DNA of 64,000 bases from assembly GCF_000764305.2 (NCBI RefSeq), contig NW_025946940.1, positions 1 through 64,000 on the forward strand. The letters are read 5' to 3'. Below are positions 47,426 to 59,400 of the stretch, piece after piece. This DNA is from Hyalella azteca (taxonomy: Eukaryota; Arthropoda; Malacostraca; Amphipoda; Hyalellidae). A model generated the notes under the pieces. That model made no database searches, was not told the DNA's origin, and saw only the letters and a program-made list of their open reading frames with translations. Within the stretch, counting starts at the first letter, position 1; every line of letters begins with the position of its first letter. The position numbers and the translations under genes are program-made.

Positions 47426-50400
47426 CACAAAGCACAACACTACCAGAAATCAGACAAATACATCACAAAAAAGCGTGCATTGAGGAGGCGTTGGCGGGCC
47501 TGAAGGGTGGACGCTCGTCTTGCTCCAATTATGGCCACTTGGTCGCTCAGGAGGCACACGCGCGCGGTAAAGAAAATATCTTCTAAAATGAATTTAAAAG
47601 AAGATCACCGTTGATTTCGATCAAGATAAAACGAAAATGAAGAAATTTGTGAGCGAGCTACTGACAAAATCAACATGAGAACCGCATTGGGGCGATCGTT
47701 GCAAAGTGCAGTACAGAAGTATGGACTTAACAAGGATTATATGGTTTGGAACTTCGTCATTATTGCGCTGGCCAGACTCCAGAGGAGGTTTTTACAGCGG
47801 GTATAGAACAGAAATTCTTTCACAATATTTTATTACTATTCTCAACTCATATTGATCGGCATGACCTCCTTCATGAGCCACTTCGGGAAATCGTCAGTCA
47901 TAAAAATAAATCAATAAAATCTCTCATTTGTCATAAAGATAAACTAAAATTTTAACGTCAGAAAAACATTTGCCATAAGGTTACAGCTACAGCGTAGCAA
48001 TACGAGGTTTAACCGATGTCATTCTCATAATGAGACACTGCGCCCGACATATATAAATAACAACGCACGGGTATACGCTGCTGAAGCAATGATGTAAATT
48101 GGCAACTAATTTAGCGCACTTAATCAAATTCAAACCGTTTGCAAGGGTCCTAAAATAAATACAAAGTCGGCATGATGCCGGGAATCCCTTATGCCGGTAA
48201 CACTATAAGTGCTTCTCCACGGAAAGAGTACTGGCGGCCAGTAAAACTTTTAAATACAAAATGTCACTATTTACCGTACTATACTGACCTCGTGTATAGA
48301 CGCTACTGGCACCGGAAGGACCCAGTAACCCTTTACACGAGGTCAGAAGCATGATAACTATATAGTTGCAGGTAGCATTTGAAAGTTGTACTGGCCACCA
48401 ATATTTTCCCTATGTACAATCACCTTTAGGTTCAGATGAACCGAGCCGGCGAACGCTTGTGCGCTGAGTGCTGCAGGTGCAGGCGTGGGCGGAAACCTCC
48501 CTCTAATCAATATACTGAGCAGTCACTTGAGCACGTGGTCAAGACTGGGTCAATATAGCCAGGAAATAACATCGATCCTTCCTTGCAACGCGTCTTGTCA
48601 ACATCCAGTGACCATCGATATAATGCAGCGACTGCCTCGCTTCATGTTGTTTCTAGCAAATACACCACAATACATACATTTTGTTTCGCCATGCACTTTG
48701 GGACTATACGTTATCGCCCACTTTGGGAACCACGTTATAGGGCCTATAACGTCAGATATATGCAGAAAATGTACACATATCACTTCCACATTGTTTTGTT
48801 TCATATTTTCATTGAAGTGAACGCTGCACAAATTCCTACAATATGAAAAACTCACGGCTAAACAAAATGTGATATTTTTTACATCACTTTGCCGTCCAAA
48901 CGAGATGGAGCTAGATGCAGCTCACATAAAATTAATTGCTAACAAAATTCTTACATATATAAATACAAACGTAATTATTTTCAGATGTGTGCTACGTAAG
49001 GAGTTGATTCAGCTCAAAAATTAAGACCCGAAAGATTTCACTTGAAATTTATCTGTGTTACAGTTGAAGGATCTTGCGTTGAGACCGCATCACGAGTTAC
49101 AGATTACCTTGGAAGCGGATTACTTAAAATGATCTGCTATATAACCCGACAAAGAGAAGAAGGAAGTGAGAACCAAACGTCGATCAGTTGCGATCAAAGT
49201 TTCGTTCATAAGATATCTTCTGGGATGAACGGTAAAGTAGAAAGGTTAAAAGAACTTAACAGTAACGTTTTTCTAGTTGAATTCGGGCAGGAGGCGCACC
49301 GACAGCTGAGTTAGATGACGCACTTAGAAATGCTAATAAGCTAAGCCAGTAAAGGTCCGCTAAGCATCGCAGTTCACAATCCAGTCATGCAGCGATGAAT
49401 GCGACAACAAAGAATCATGGTGAATATGAAGCGTCGTGAACGCTGTACTGCCCAACTCTAACTGAGGCTTACTGAGACCCAATTGACTCACTCGCGCCCA
49501 GCACGGCCGACTGGTTCGTTCTATAGGAGCAATAAAGGTAAACAGGCTGAATATTACTGTAAACCCATAAGTATTAGACAATCGCGTCTGAGAACAGAAT
49601 GTGCGTCTGGGAAGTTGTTAGCCCTCATACTAATCATTGATGTATTCCATAGCTACAAAGAGCATTTATAGATTTTCATTACATATCGGACGAGAGAGGA
49701 GAGACATACGTACGTATCATATGCGTCGCGCTAACTGCGAAAAATGATTGAAATTTTGTAGAACATTTCGTAGAACGGAAAACTTTTAACGCATTGAAGC
49801 ACCCTCAGCACGGCTGGCAGCGAGCGACACAAGTGCGAGTAATATATATTATACAACACAAGGTGTTGGTAAAAAACTGACCGCATTAGTCAATCAACAG
49901 AGATACTGTGATCAAAATTTGCCGAGAAAGACAAATATAACATCGTAGAATTCATGGATATAGTTGTAGGAAACAGGCGCAAAGTAACATAGGTAGGCAT
50001 TTCAGTTATGATCATCATCCATGGAGTTGAGAAAATCAAGGGGAGCCCCAAATGAAATTTGATAAAGGAATTCATTTGGTCATTCATAATATTTTTCAAT
50101 GAATTAAGACATAAAAACATACATATCAATAATAAATTAAGTGCGTATTGTATACAGTTTTGAGAAATTTAGAAAATTCACAACAAAAATCTACCTGACT
50201 AAAAATATAAATTGTAGTTTTCATCTATAAAATTTGAATTTATAGACCAAACTAACAAGATTGAAATTGTACTATGAATCACTTATGAGCAGGGTGAGAA
50301 TGGACAATAGCATTGCTACAATTGAAGTATACCCAAGCCCAATATCAGCTATTGCAATCCAGCTGCCTGAATGTGATAGCCAAGATTATATGCTGCACTT

Positions 50401-50494
50401 AATCCTGATCTTTATCACTGAGGAGTTCTTCAAAAATATCATTAACAGGATAAAATTAGCGAAATTTAATTCAAAATGTAATAAAGTATACATC
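47426..50494. other. intergenic, no gene recognised
   Basis: ORFs of 60-111 codons (47746, 48485, 49042 and others) have no recognisable domains and overlap frames on the other strand. A 9-bp-arm palindrome CGTTATAGGGCCTATAACG lies near 48734-48752. Confidence 0.4.
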
Positions 50495-50614
50495 TAAACA
50501 TATGTCTCAAGGCATCATGTATTTGATCATGCACTCATTACAAAATTCCTAGAATAAACATATGTCTCAAGGCATCATGTATTTGATCATGCACTCATTA
50601 CAAAATTCCTAGAA
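50495..50614. repeat. exact 60-bp tandem duplication
   Basis: A unit starting AAACATATGTCTCAAGGCAT is present twice, back to back, with no difference seen between the copies. Confidence 0.93.
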
Positions 50615-51429
50615 TTTGGAACTGGCTGCTGTCATCAATACTGGTCTACTCATAGGACACAGAAATAAAGGGCAAACAGAAAGTGACACTAAAATCCTAC
50701 TTTTTCTAAAATCTCAAGGCTCGGAAGCCAGACTTTTTTTTTATTCAATGAAAAAAGTTTGTAGTCTCCAAGCCTTGTATTTTGGTTCGAGTTAGACAAA
50801 AATTTTGTAGCTTACATATGTATATGTCATTCCAACTAAATTTGATGTTTTCCACTTTAGTTCAACTCTCCAGACAAAAAATTTTGTGCATAAAATATTT
50901 TTGGCAACGGGCTCATAGTTAAGGTGAATAAAGTCATATGAATGACATGATACAGTTTGCTAACAGCACTAGAACTGTGATGCATCTTTGATGAGAACAA
51001 AATGATTGGTTTATAATATATAAATTGCCAGTTATAATATAATAAATTGCTGGCAATACAGAGAAAAATGTTCTTACTTTTTGGGGTAAAACTTCAGACA
51101 TGACACAGAACTCATTAATTTGAATATTAATCTCCAGTTTAGAAAATGTGTTCATTGATGATCAAAAACTAAACTCATAAAGCCAAATTTGAGAAACACA
51201 TAGCAAAGCATCAAAAATACTTTTGCAGCATAGAGAGATCTTTTCCACAACTAAGGGCTTAAACCATAATTTACAGTCTATAGGATTTGAGAGCTCAAAC
51301 ACTTATTACCCTAAAAAGTGGCAAAAATTTTCTAGATTGAAATGCTAGTGCACATTGGCAATGCAGACATTTTTCACACTTTTTCTAAAGTTCTTTTTTG
51401 AGTCCTAGAAGCATAGGAAAACCAACAGA

Positions 51430-51605
51430 TTTTTAAAATTAGTTCATTTTTAATTTACTCATCAACTCAAGATTTAAATTGATTTCTTATGTATGATAAT
51501 GGATACCATTATTATCATACATAATCTAAGATATTGATTTAAATCTTGAGTAGATGGGCAAAATGAAAAGGAACTAATTCTTAAATAATATACGTTTAAA
51601 AATTG
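51430..51605. repeat. large inverted repeat (about 70-bp arms)
   Basis: The left arm contains CTCAAGATTTAAAT and CTTATGTATGATAATGG; the right arm contains their complements, CATTATTATCATACATAA and ATTTAAATCTTGAG. Between them lie only about four bases (ATAC). Outer parts also pair (TTAGTTCATTTTTAATTT with AAAATGAAAAGGAACTAA). It is a near-perfect hairpin, possibly two copies of the local repeat placed head to head. Confidence 0.85.
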
Positions 51606-52788
51606 CTTTTTAAAGACAACACTCCTAAAGAATTTAGTGTTTCCAATGTTAGACATGTACAAGAAATTTTGAATTTTATTTTTGAATATTGGAAAAAATA
51701 CATTTTTCATTTTTTTAATATAAAACAAATAAATTAAATTATTACAATTATTTATTCTGTCAATTGATTCATGCAGTGTCTCTGACTTTATGCAAGTATT
51801 CAAATTTTCAGATCAATTGGAAAGTTAAAAGTGTATAATATTGATTATAAGATCATATTGATTATAAGATTTGTAGCAGAAAAAATTGCTTTTTCAATTT
51901 TTTTAATATTAAAAAATTTTAATTTCAAAATTATTCATTTTGTCAATTGATTCATGCATTGTCTCCAACTTTACACAAGTGTGCAAAATTTCAGATTGAT
52001 TGCACAGGTAGAACATAGAAGTTTGTTAAATACGGGATTGATTATAATTAAGATTTGTAGCAGACAGACAAACAAACAAGAAGTGAAGTTAAATAGAAGT
52101 GTTGTAAAATCACTGGTTTGCCACTAGATCTAGATGTTGGTGTGAAATGCCTAAGCTAAGGTCTTTAGTTTAGATGATCTGTCACTCCAGGTCCTGGCCC
52201 TGGTCAGTGATTGTAAGTTCTGTGACTCAGCTACTTTTTACACCCTGTGTCACAGTGTCTATCAGGCTGTTTCTGTGTTAGTCTGCAATACCTAAGTGCA
52301 ATTCAATTACGAATTACTGAGGAACTCTTTGACTCAAGTGGAATGTGAAAATGATACAACTTCTTCAGTAGTCAGTACAACATAGTGGCAAACCAGTGAT
52401 TTATTAGAATCAGTTCATTTTTAATTTCCTCATTTACTTAAGATTTTAACAGATTTCTTATGTATGATAATTCTGGTATCCCATGGTCAGGAAGATGTGC
52501 CAGGTGCGCGGGAATTTATTTTNGACATGTTCCACAACTTCCCTAAAATCAAGTAATTTTACTTTATGCTTGCGTGCAATTAACATCTATTTGGTATTAA
52601 AATAGATTATTTTGAGTTATATATTAAAAATTTTCATCTCTTTACAATTTCGAATGTTGAAGCGGTCAATTCATGTCCATTTTTCTAGATTTTATTTGTT
52701 TTTAGCGGTCAAGCTAAAATAATTTAGGGTAAAATTTATTGGCATATACAAATATGAACAGCAGTTATTGAGGACTGGTAAGTTGACT

Positions 52789-53217
52789 AAACAAACAATC
52801 CTTATTCCTTGAGATGAGTGGTCATCTTCCGGCTACTTCTTCACCTTCAAGCTGGCAACAACAATTATTCGTTGCGACTGAGAGATTGCGCTAACGGTGT
52901 GGGATAAACCCGATAAAGTATGCTTTGGCGCAACACCGGAATTTTCATCCGCCATCCTGCATCGCTGTACTAAACCTGCTATGTGGAGACATGGACGATC
53001 TTCCTCAGCTCTAAAAATCATCGCTATGAAAGAAAGAAGAATCCTAGAGAACTAGTATCTGTCTGGAAGTATTTTCTGTCGTCAATTTACATTTGGCCAA
53101 CCCACTGGACGACAAGAGATAAAGTAGACAATAGTGACTTCTGTGAATTGGTGCTCAGGCTGGGAGGTGTGTTTTCTACATACCCGAAGCCTAATAATTC
53201 AATTAAAAAAAAAAAAT
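52789..53217. repeat. 0.43-kb tandem duplication, copy 1, A-rich end
   Basis: Begins AAACAAACAATCCTTATTCC. It includes GGGATAAACCCGATAAAGTA and ends in AATTAAAAAAAAAAAATAAA directly before copy 2. The A-run at the junction hints at a retrotransposed unit with a tail. Confidence 0.88.
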
Positions 53218-53640
53218 AAACAAACAATCCTTATTCCTTGAGATGAGTGGTCATCTTCCGGCTACTTCTTCACCTTCAAGCTGGCAACAACAACAATTAT
53301 TCCTTGAGACTGAGAGATTGCGCTAACGGTGTGGGGCGCTCACTGTGGGATAAACCCGATAAAGTATGCTTTGGCGGCTGGCGCAACACCAGAATTTTTT
53401 CATCCGCCATCCTGCACCGCTGTACAGCCTGTACTTAGTGTACCTACTAAACCTTCTGCTTAGTCTGCTATGTGGCGACATGGACGATCTTCCGCAGCTC
53501 TAAAAAGCATCGCTATGATAGGAAGAAGAATCCTAGAGAACTATCTGTCTGGAAGTATTTTCTGTCGTCAATTTACATTTGGCCAACCCACTGGACGACA
53601 AGAGATAAAGTAGACAATAGTGACTTCTGTGAGACTGTGA
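53218..53640. repeat. 0.43-kb tandem duplication, copy 2
   Basis: Same unit with several small insertions and deletions (for example 9- to 14-base additions near 53295-53380 and 53425-53460). It diverges after TAGTGACTTCTGTGA. ORFs in both copies are unrecognised. Confidence 0.88.
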
Positions 53641-55030
53641 CCAGATGTAGACTCACTAGACTGTCTACTCTACTGAGTACTAGGCCAGGGCTGGAAAAGT
53701 CCTATTTTTGTCTGAAATATCATGGCTCTAATGTCATATTATTTCAGTAGATATGAAATCTCGCGGCTCAAATGTCATAAATTTTTGTTTGATTGAAAAA
53801 TCGCAGTTTGCACTTCACAAACACGTCACTTCATAAAATTTTCAACTTCCACAATCCGCATTGCTTTACAGTTTACCGTTCCTGCCAATATATCGTGCAG
53901 AAAAAACATAAACATCGTAATGTAAACAAATCAACTAAATGTTTTGTTGAAGATTGCGCATAGTTGCGGTTGCGGACTTGCGGTCATGTTAAAGCGGTCA
54001 GACTGCATTAACACAACACAAACTCGACTTACAGTAAAGACAAATCTTATTGTTGCCATTTGACTGTTTTAGGCTAAAATTAGAGATTTGAGGTAGCACG
54101 TGCATGGACTTTGTAAATAAATTCGTGTCTCATAAATGGCTTTTCATGGCCCGAGGCCAAGATATGGAATTCACGGCTTGGTAAAATGGAATGACGGCTC
54201 AAAGAAATGGAATCAGGGCTGTCGGCTGGCAAATCCATAAAACCACTGCTCAAAAAATTCAGTCGCGGCTTGCCAAGTAGGATATATTCCATGCCTGGTA
54301 CTAGCTATAGTATAGACTGTCTACTAGTGTCAGTCTAGTCTCTCACTATCTCTTGCTCTCAAAACCCTATACCCTAATAGGCCTAATCAATTAATTATCA
54401 ATTTATAATGAGAATCTAGAGCCTAGAAGTAGAAGCATAGTGACAAACCACAGATTTTTAGTCTGTTCAATTTTCATTTTATTGTCTACTCCAGAATTAA
54501 GCCAAATTCTTATGTATGATACCTGGCACTGGCAATGGCATTATTATAGATTTATAGTGGCAAACCAGAAATTTATCAGAATCAGTTCAGTTTTAATTTC
54601 CTCATCAGGCTCATCAACATTCTACACATGGTCTACCTACTCAATATTTTAATCAATTTCATATGTATGATAATGCTGGCATAGTGGCAATGGCAAGCAA
54701 CAAATTTTTTAGAATCAGTTCATTTGTAAAATTGTAACTTTCTTCTCTATGCATTATTTTAATCAATTTCTTAGGTATGATAATTGATAAGCTGGTATCA
54801 GTATCACTATCATGCTAGATATGAGTGGTATCCAAAATACTAGATTACTAGTAACTAAGTTCGCTTATAGGACTCAGAAATTAACTTGAGGAAGACTGGA
54901 AGAGCAACAAAAAATATTCTCTTCTGCCACTATGAATGCTGGTATGTGGTATCCATGACATTTTAATGATCTACTACAGTACTACTTATGGCTATGGGAC
55001 TCAAAAATGAACTATGGGAAAAGTCTAAAA

Positions 55031-56274
55031 AAAGTCTGCTTTGACACTATGCCTAGAACTTGGAAAGTTGGAAGTATTATGGAGTGGTATACAGTACACT
55101 ATAGTATACACAGCTCAAAAAGGGGAAATCATGGCTTGAAAATCCATAAAATCACGGCTCAAAAAATCCAGTAAAGCTCAAAGTATAGATGTTTTCCTCA
55201 AGCGTGGCTGCATCATTTTTAAAATTTCCATTTTCCAGTTGGTTAGATGAGGCTGTAAGCAAAGTTTACAATTTGGTAATTTTGGTTGCAATGCAAATTG
55301 CAGTTCTCTACTGCCATACCTGGGGATTTGAAAGACAGGCTACGCTCTTCAAGGTTGGTTTTGAAAGAAATTTCAAGAAAATTATATTTGCAACACATCT
55401 TGAAGACAACTGGCGATGCATCTTGAAAACTGCTGGGCATAGTGTCAGAGTAGAGACTTGCAGTTTTAGTAACAATTAGATAGGAGATAATTCATCTAGC
55501 ACTTATTTTGTAGTTATGAGAATGGTAGAAAAACTTGATCATGGCTCATACAGTCATACTGTAGATATATTTCATGTCAAGAAAGATGTAGGTTTATGGA
55601 AAATTTTCCCTTGCAAAATGTGATATTTTAAGCCAATTGTCTGTGCAGAATAAGCTAAATTTTTTCCCTCTGTGCAGACATTTGCACTAATGCAGGCCAT
55701 TAATTCTAAGAAGAGCACACAGAAACAGCTTGTCATCATGGGGAACTAAAAAAATTACTGAATGCGTGTTAGGTGTTAAAATATTCATTAAAGATAGAAT
55801 AAGTTTTTTAATTGAATATATAGGTATGTAAATGCACTCACCAAGTTTTGTTGTTGATTACTGCATCATCAATTTCTTGTTGGTAAAACTCAAGATCAGG
55901 ATGACTGCATAATTGCATAGACATAATTTAATTTTATCTATTATTTAATGAGAATCTTGCACCTCCTAAATGACAGAAAGGTTCTAGCTGATTAAGAAAG
56001 TAGAAATATTCCATGCCTGCTTGGGGCCTCAGCTACCACCTCAATTACCTGTATAAATACAACATTCTTGTTGCACAAAAAATTAATCTGTTTCTTGACA
56101 TTATATTCACACTTGCATTTCTGTAATATTAATTGACTTTTGTTTTCCACAGCTGCTTGACATGCTCCAGGTTTCAAATTTGTTTGTTGTTTGAAAAAAG
56201 TTTCCTTATCAAGTGTGCAAATATCATTTGATAGTCAACTTCCTTGGCTTTGATAATTCTATATTCATGATAAT
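55031..56274. other. upstream region of MAU2
   Basis: AT-rich. No clear promoter motif or upstream exon was recognised. The 96-codon frame at 55189-55479 (+) overlaps a frame on the other strand and is not supported. Confidence 0.4.
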
Positions 56275-56409
56275 ATGGCAAGCTCTCAAGATAGTTATTA
56301 CCTCTCATTGTTGGCTCTCGCGGAGTCTTTTAGGATGGAACATCCTCCTAAGATTCGACATTCACTGCACTGTTTGAAAGCTGTGTTTCTCTGTGATCCT
56401 CCTCCAAAG
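56275..56409 (+). CDS. MAU2: MAU2 exon 1
   Basis: 45 codons from the first ATG of the MAU2 reading. It encodes [17 protein letters not shown] and [20 protein letters not shown]. It ends CCAAAG before GCAAGT, a GC donor; no GT alternative keeps the frame. Confidence 0.9.
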
Positions 56410-59400
56410 GCAAGTAAAATATCCTTCTGAAATACACGTCATCTAACATAATTGAAATTAATTTAGACGATAAGCCACCAACTTATTTATGAATATTAAT
56501 TTTGAAACAATAAACAAATTACAAATGCTCCTTTTGATCCAGAACTTAACATACCATCAAGATTTTTGTTGAAATTAAATTATTTTCTTATTTATTTATC
56601 AGGTTGCAGCCCGAACACACTTGCAGATCTCCATTCTGCTCTCCCGGCATGCAAAGAATCCTGATCTCACCAAGAGTCATCTTCAGCAAGCAGTAAGATA
56701 TATTATTTTCTAATATTTTGGTCCATTTTCCATTTTTTTGTTCCAGCCAGCATTTATTTGGTTTGAATGGATTATGCTGATTAATGAAATTGGTGAGAAT
56801 TTTTTACCTATTATTTTATATCATTGATGCTGGGAATGCTTATGAAGCAATGGGGTTACATGTGGTCAGCATTTTTTTATGAATTTATTCAAATTAATTT
56901 GAATAAATTTAATTTCATTTATTATCATATTGTAGAAACATTGTCAAATGACACCAGCTGATACTTACAAATGTTGCAAATTTTTACAGGTTTCATATAT
57001 TTCTGAGCAATACCAAGCCATGATCTAACATCTATTTTTTCATCTAGTGGAACCTGTCTCAGAACATTGCTGGTTTTGATGATGTGCGCTTTGCCTCTGC
57101 ACATCACCTCAGCACCTGCCTTGTTGAAGAAAGCCTCGCTGTTACTCCGGCTCCCTCTGTAGGCAACAGCGCTGCAAACGTTCCTGAAGGCCCCAGTATT
57201 GATGCTGCAAAGGCCCTGCTTATGAGGGCTATTGAGATGTCTTCTCAAAATTCACACTGGCACTGTAGGCTTCTGCTCCATGCTGCAGTCAGTGTTTTGA
57301 ATTTAATATTATGTTGTTTTAAATGCTTATTATCATTTTACTTGATTTGTGTTGCAAATTTGACATATTATGATTATACATATCTTACAATTACTGTATC
57401 TTTATCACTAACACAGTAATTTATTCCTGAGTTAATTTTTATTTCAGCGTGTTTCTATTATGCTACAAGACCATGCCTCAGCCATCACTTTGCTACAAAG
57501 AGGCTTCGACTACACCAACATGCATGATCTTGGCTACTTGCGCATAATTTTCCAGTTGTCTAAAATAATGGTAAGTTCCTAGCCAAGTATACATACTCCA
57601 AAATTTTGCTCAAATTCTCTCAAACAATTTCTGCACAAATTTACATACTTTTTATCATATATGTGTATAAGGTAAACAGTGTAAGTATAAATATCATATC
57701 TTTCTTCATCATGAATGCATCCATACCTACTCAAACTCTGGTGTGTCTTTAATATGTTTGTATTCTAGCATAAAGACAGCTTAAAGACAGGAATTTTAGT
57801 AGCTTGTGTGTTTGAATTCTATCACTTCAGCAGTTCATGTGAATACATTGTGCTCTGAATTATTCATGTTATAGGTATTTGGTTATTGAATTCCATCAAT
57901 CTAAATTTATGTTGCAAGGGCTTTGTTGAATTTGAGGAACAACAGATTATGGTTAAATCTTGAGTTTATTTACTATTATTTATTATTCAGGTGGTGATGT
58001 CACGGGGCTATGATGGTATTCCTCCCAACGAAGTTCAACAATTGCTCTCCCAAGCCATCAATTCCATTGGGACTGTCAATGCTACTGCTTCACAGAAAGA
58101 ACATTTAAAGGTTTGTCAATTATTAAACTGAACCTCGGACAAGTCAAGAGCGCCAAGCCTGTCCTCAAGCAGCTGCAGCAAAGCATTCAAGCCGTGTCTC
58201 AAGGCCCACTGCTTGAGAAGGGTTAGTTATCTGCATTTATATTTTAAACTTGATTTATTTCTTGAATTATTAATTTATAATGTAAAATTTGTTGGTTTGT
58301 ATTTAGGTTTATGCATTATTTCTTGAATTGTTAATATATATAATGTAAAATTTGTTGGTTTGTATTTAACCCTTTCACGGGTAAGTTACCATATATGATC
58401 ACTTGAAATCGCGTCACAAAAAGCCTCACCACGGCTTCCTGTTTGTTTTTGAGGCATCCTTATGATGCCTCAGTCAATCACTAATTATCTTACCATCGTT
58501 CTATCTAAAGCATCACCAGCTGCAAAGTCCACAAATTGAAATATGAGCATTTAAATTAAGGTTTTGACTCGGACAATGGAACTGACGCTCTTTCCGCATT
58601 TTCTTCAAAAGGTGGAAGCATCAATTTATATATTTATTTATTTTGGCAACTTGATTAAATTTAATTAAATTAAATTTTTGTGTTTCTAATTTTTCGTTTG
58701 CATAGACTGAATTTTAATTATAAAGAAAAATTTTGTGTACTGATCGCATTTATTGAATTCTTCAAGTGCGATGCAAACCTTCAATAGGCAGAATTTGCAA
58801 AAATTCATATGAATAAATATATTGTATAATACTTCTTACTTTCTTGAAATGGTTTCTGAAATTTTAATTTCTGGATATTTCAATGCTTGCCCGCTAAAGG
58901 GTTAAGTTTATGCATCCAACTCTTTGTCAAATCCAAAAGAATCCATCTCCTTGTCAAATATTGTGCTTTGTTACTATATTATCTTTATTGTTGAGGTATG
59001 ATTTTTCCCCAGACTTTGTGGTAGATAAACTTCATGTTTCTGTAGTTAAACAACTAACTACTACATGTTGTGTCTGTAGTTGAATAACTACTACATGTTG
59101 TGTCTGTAGTTGAATAACTACTACATGTTGTGTCTGTAGTTAAATAACTACCGGTACTACATCTTGTATCTGTTTTGTTGAGGTATGATTTTTCCCCAGA
59201 CTTTGTGGTAGATAAACTTCATGTATCTGTTGTTAAACAACTAACTACTACATGTTGTGTCTGTAGTTATATAACTACTACTTGTTGTTTCTGTAGTTAA
59301 AGAAGTATTACATGTTGTGTCTGTAGTTAAATAACTACATGTTGTGTCTGTAGTTAAATAACTACATGTTGTGTCTGTAGTTAAATAAGTACATGTTATG

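Larger units (their letters stand above)
52395..55030. repeat. degenerate repeat family sharing the hairpin-arm sequence
   Basis: The arm of the 51.4-kb hairpin recurs in direct orientation near 52405, 54445, 54570 and 54690. In each case TTAGAATCAGTTCATTTTTA-like sequence is followed by TTTCTTATGTATGATAAT and a GTGGCAAACCAG-type flank. This looks like an old satellite or a transposon scattered over 3 kb. A single N lies at 52523. Confidence 0.7.
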
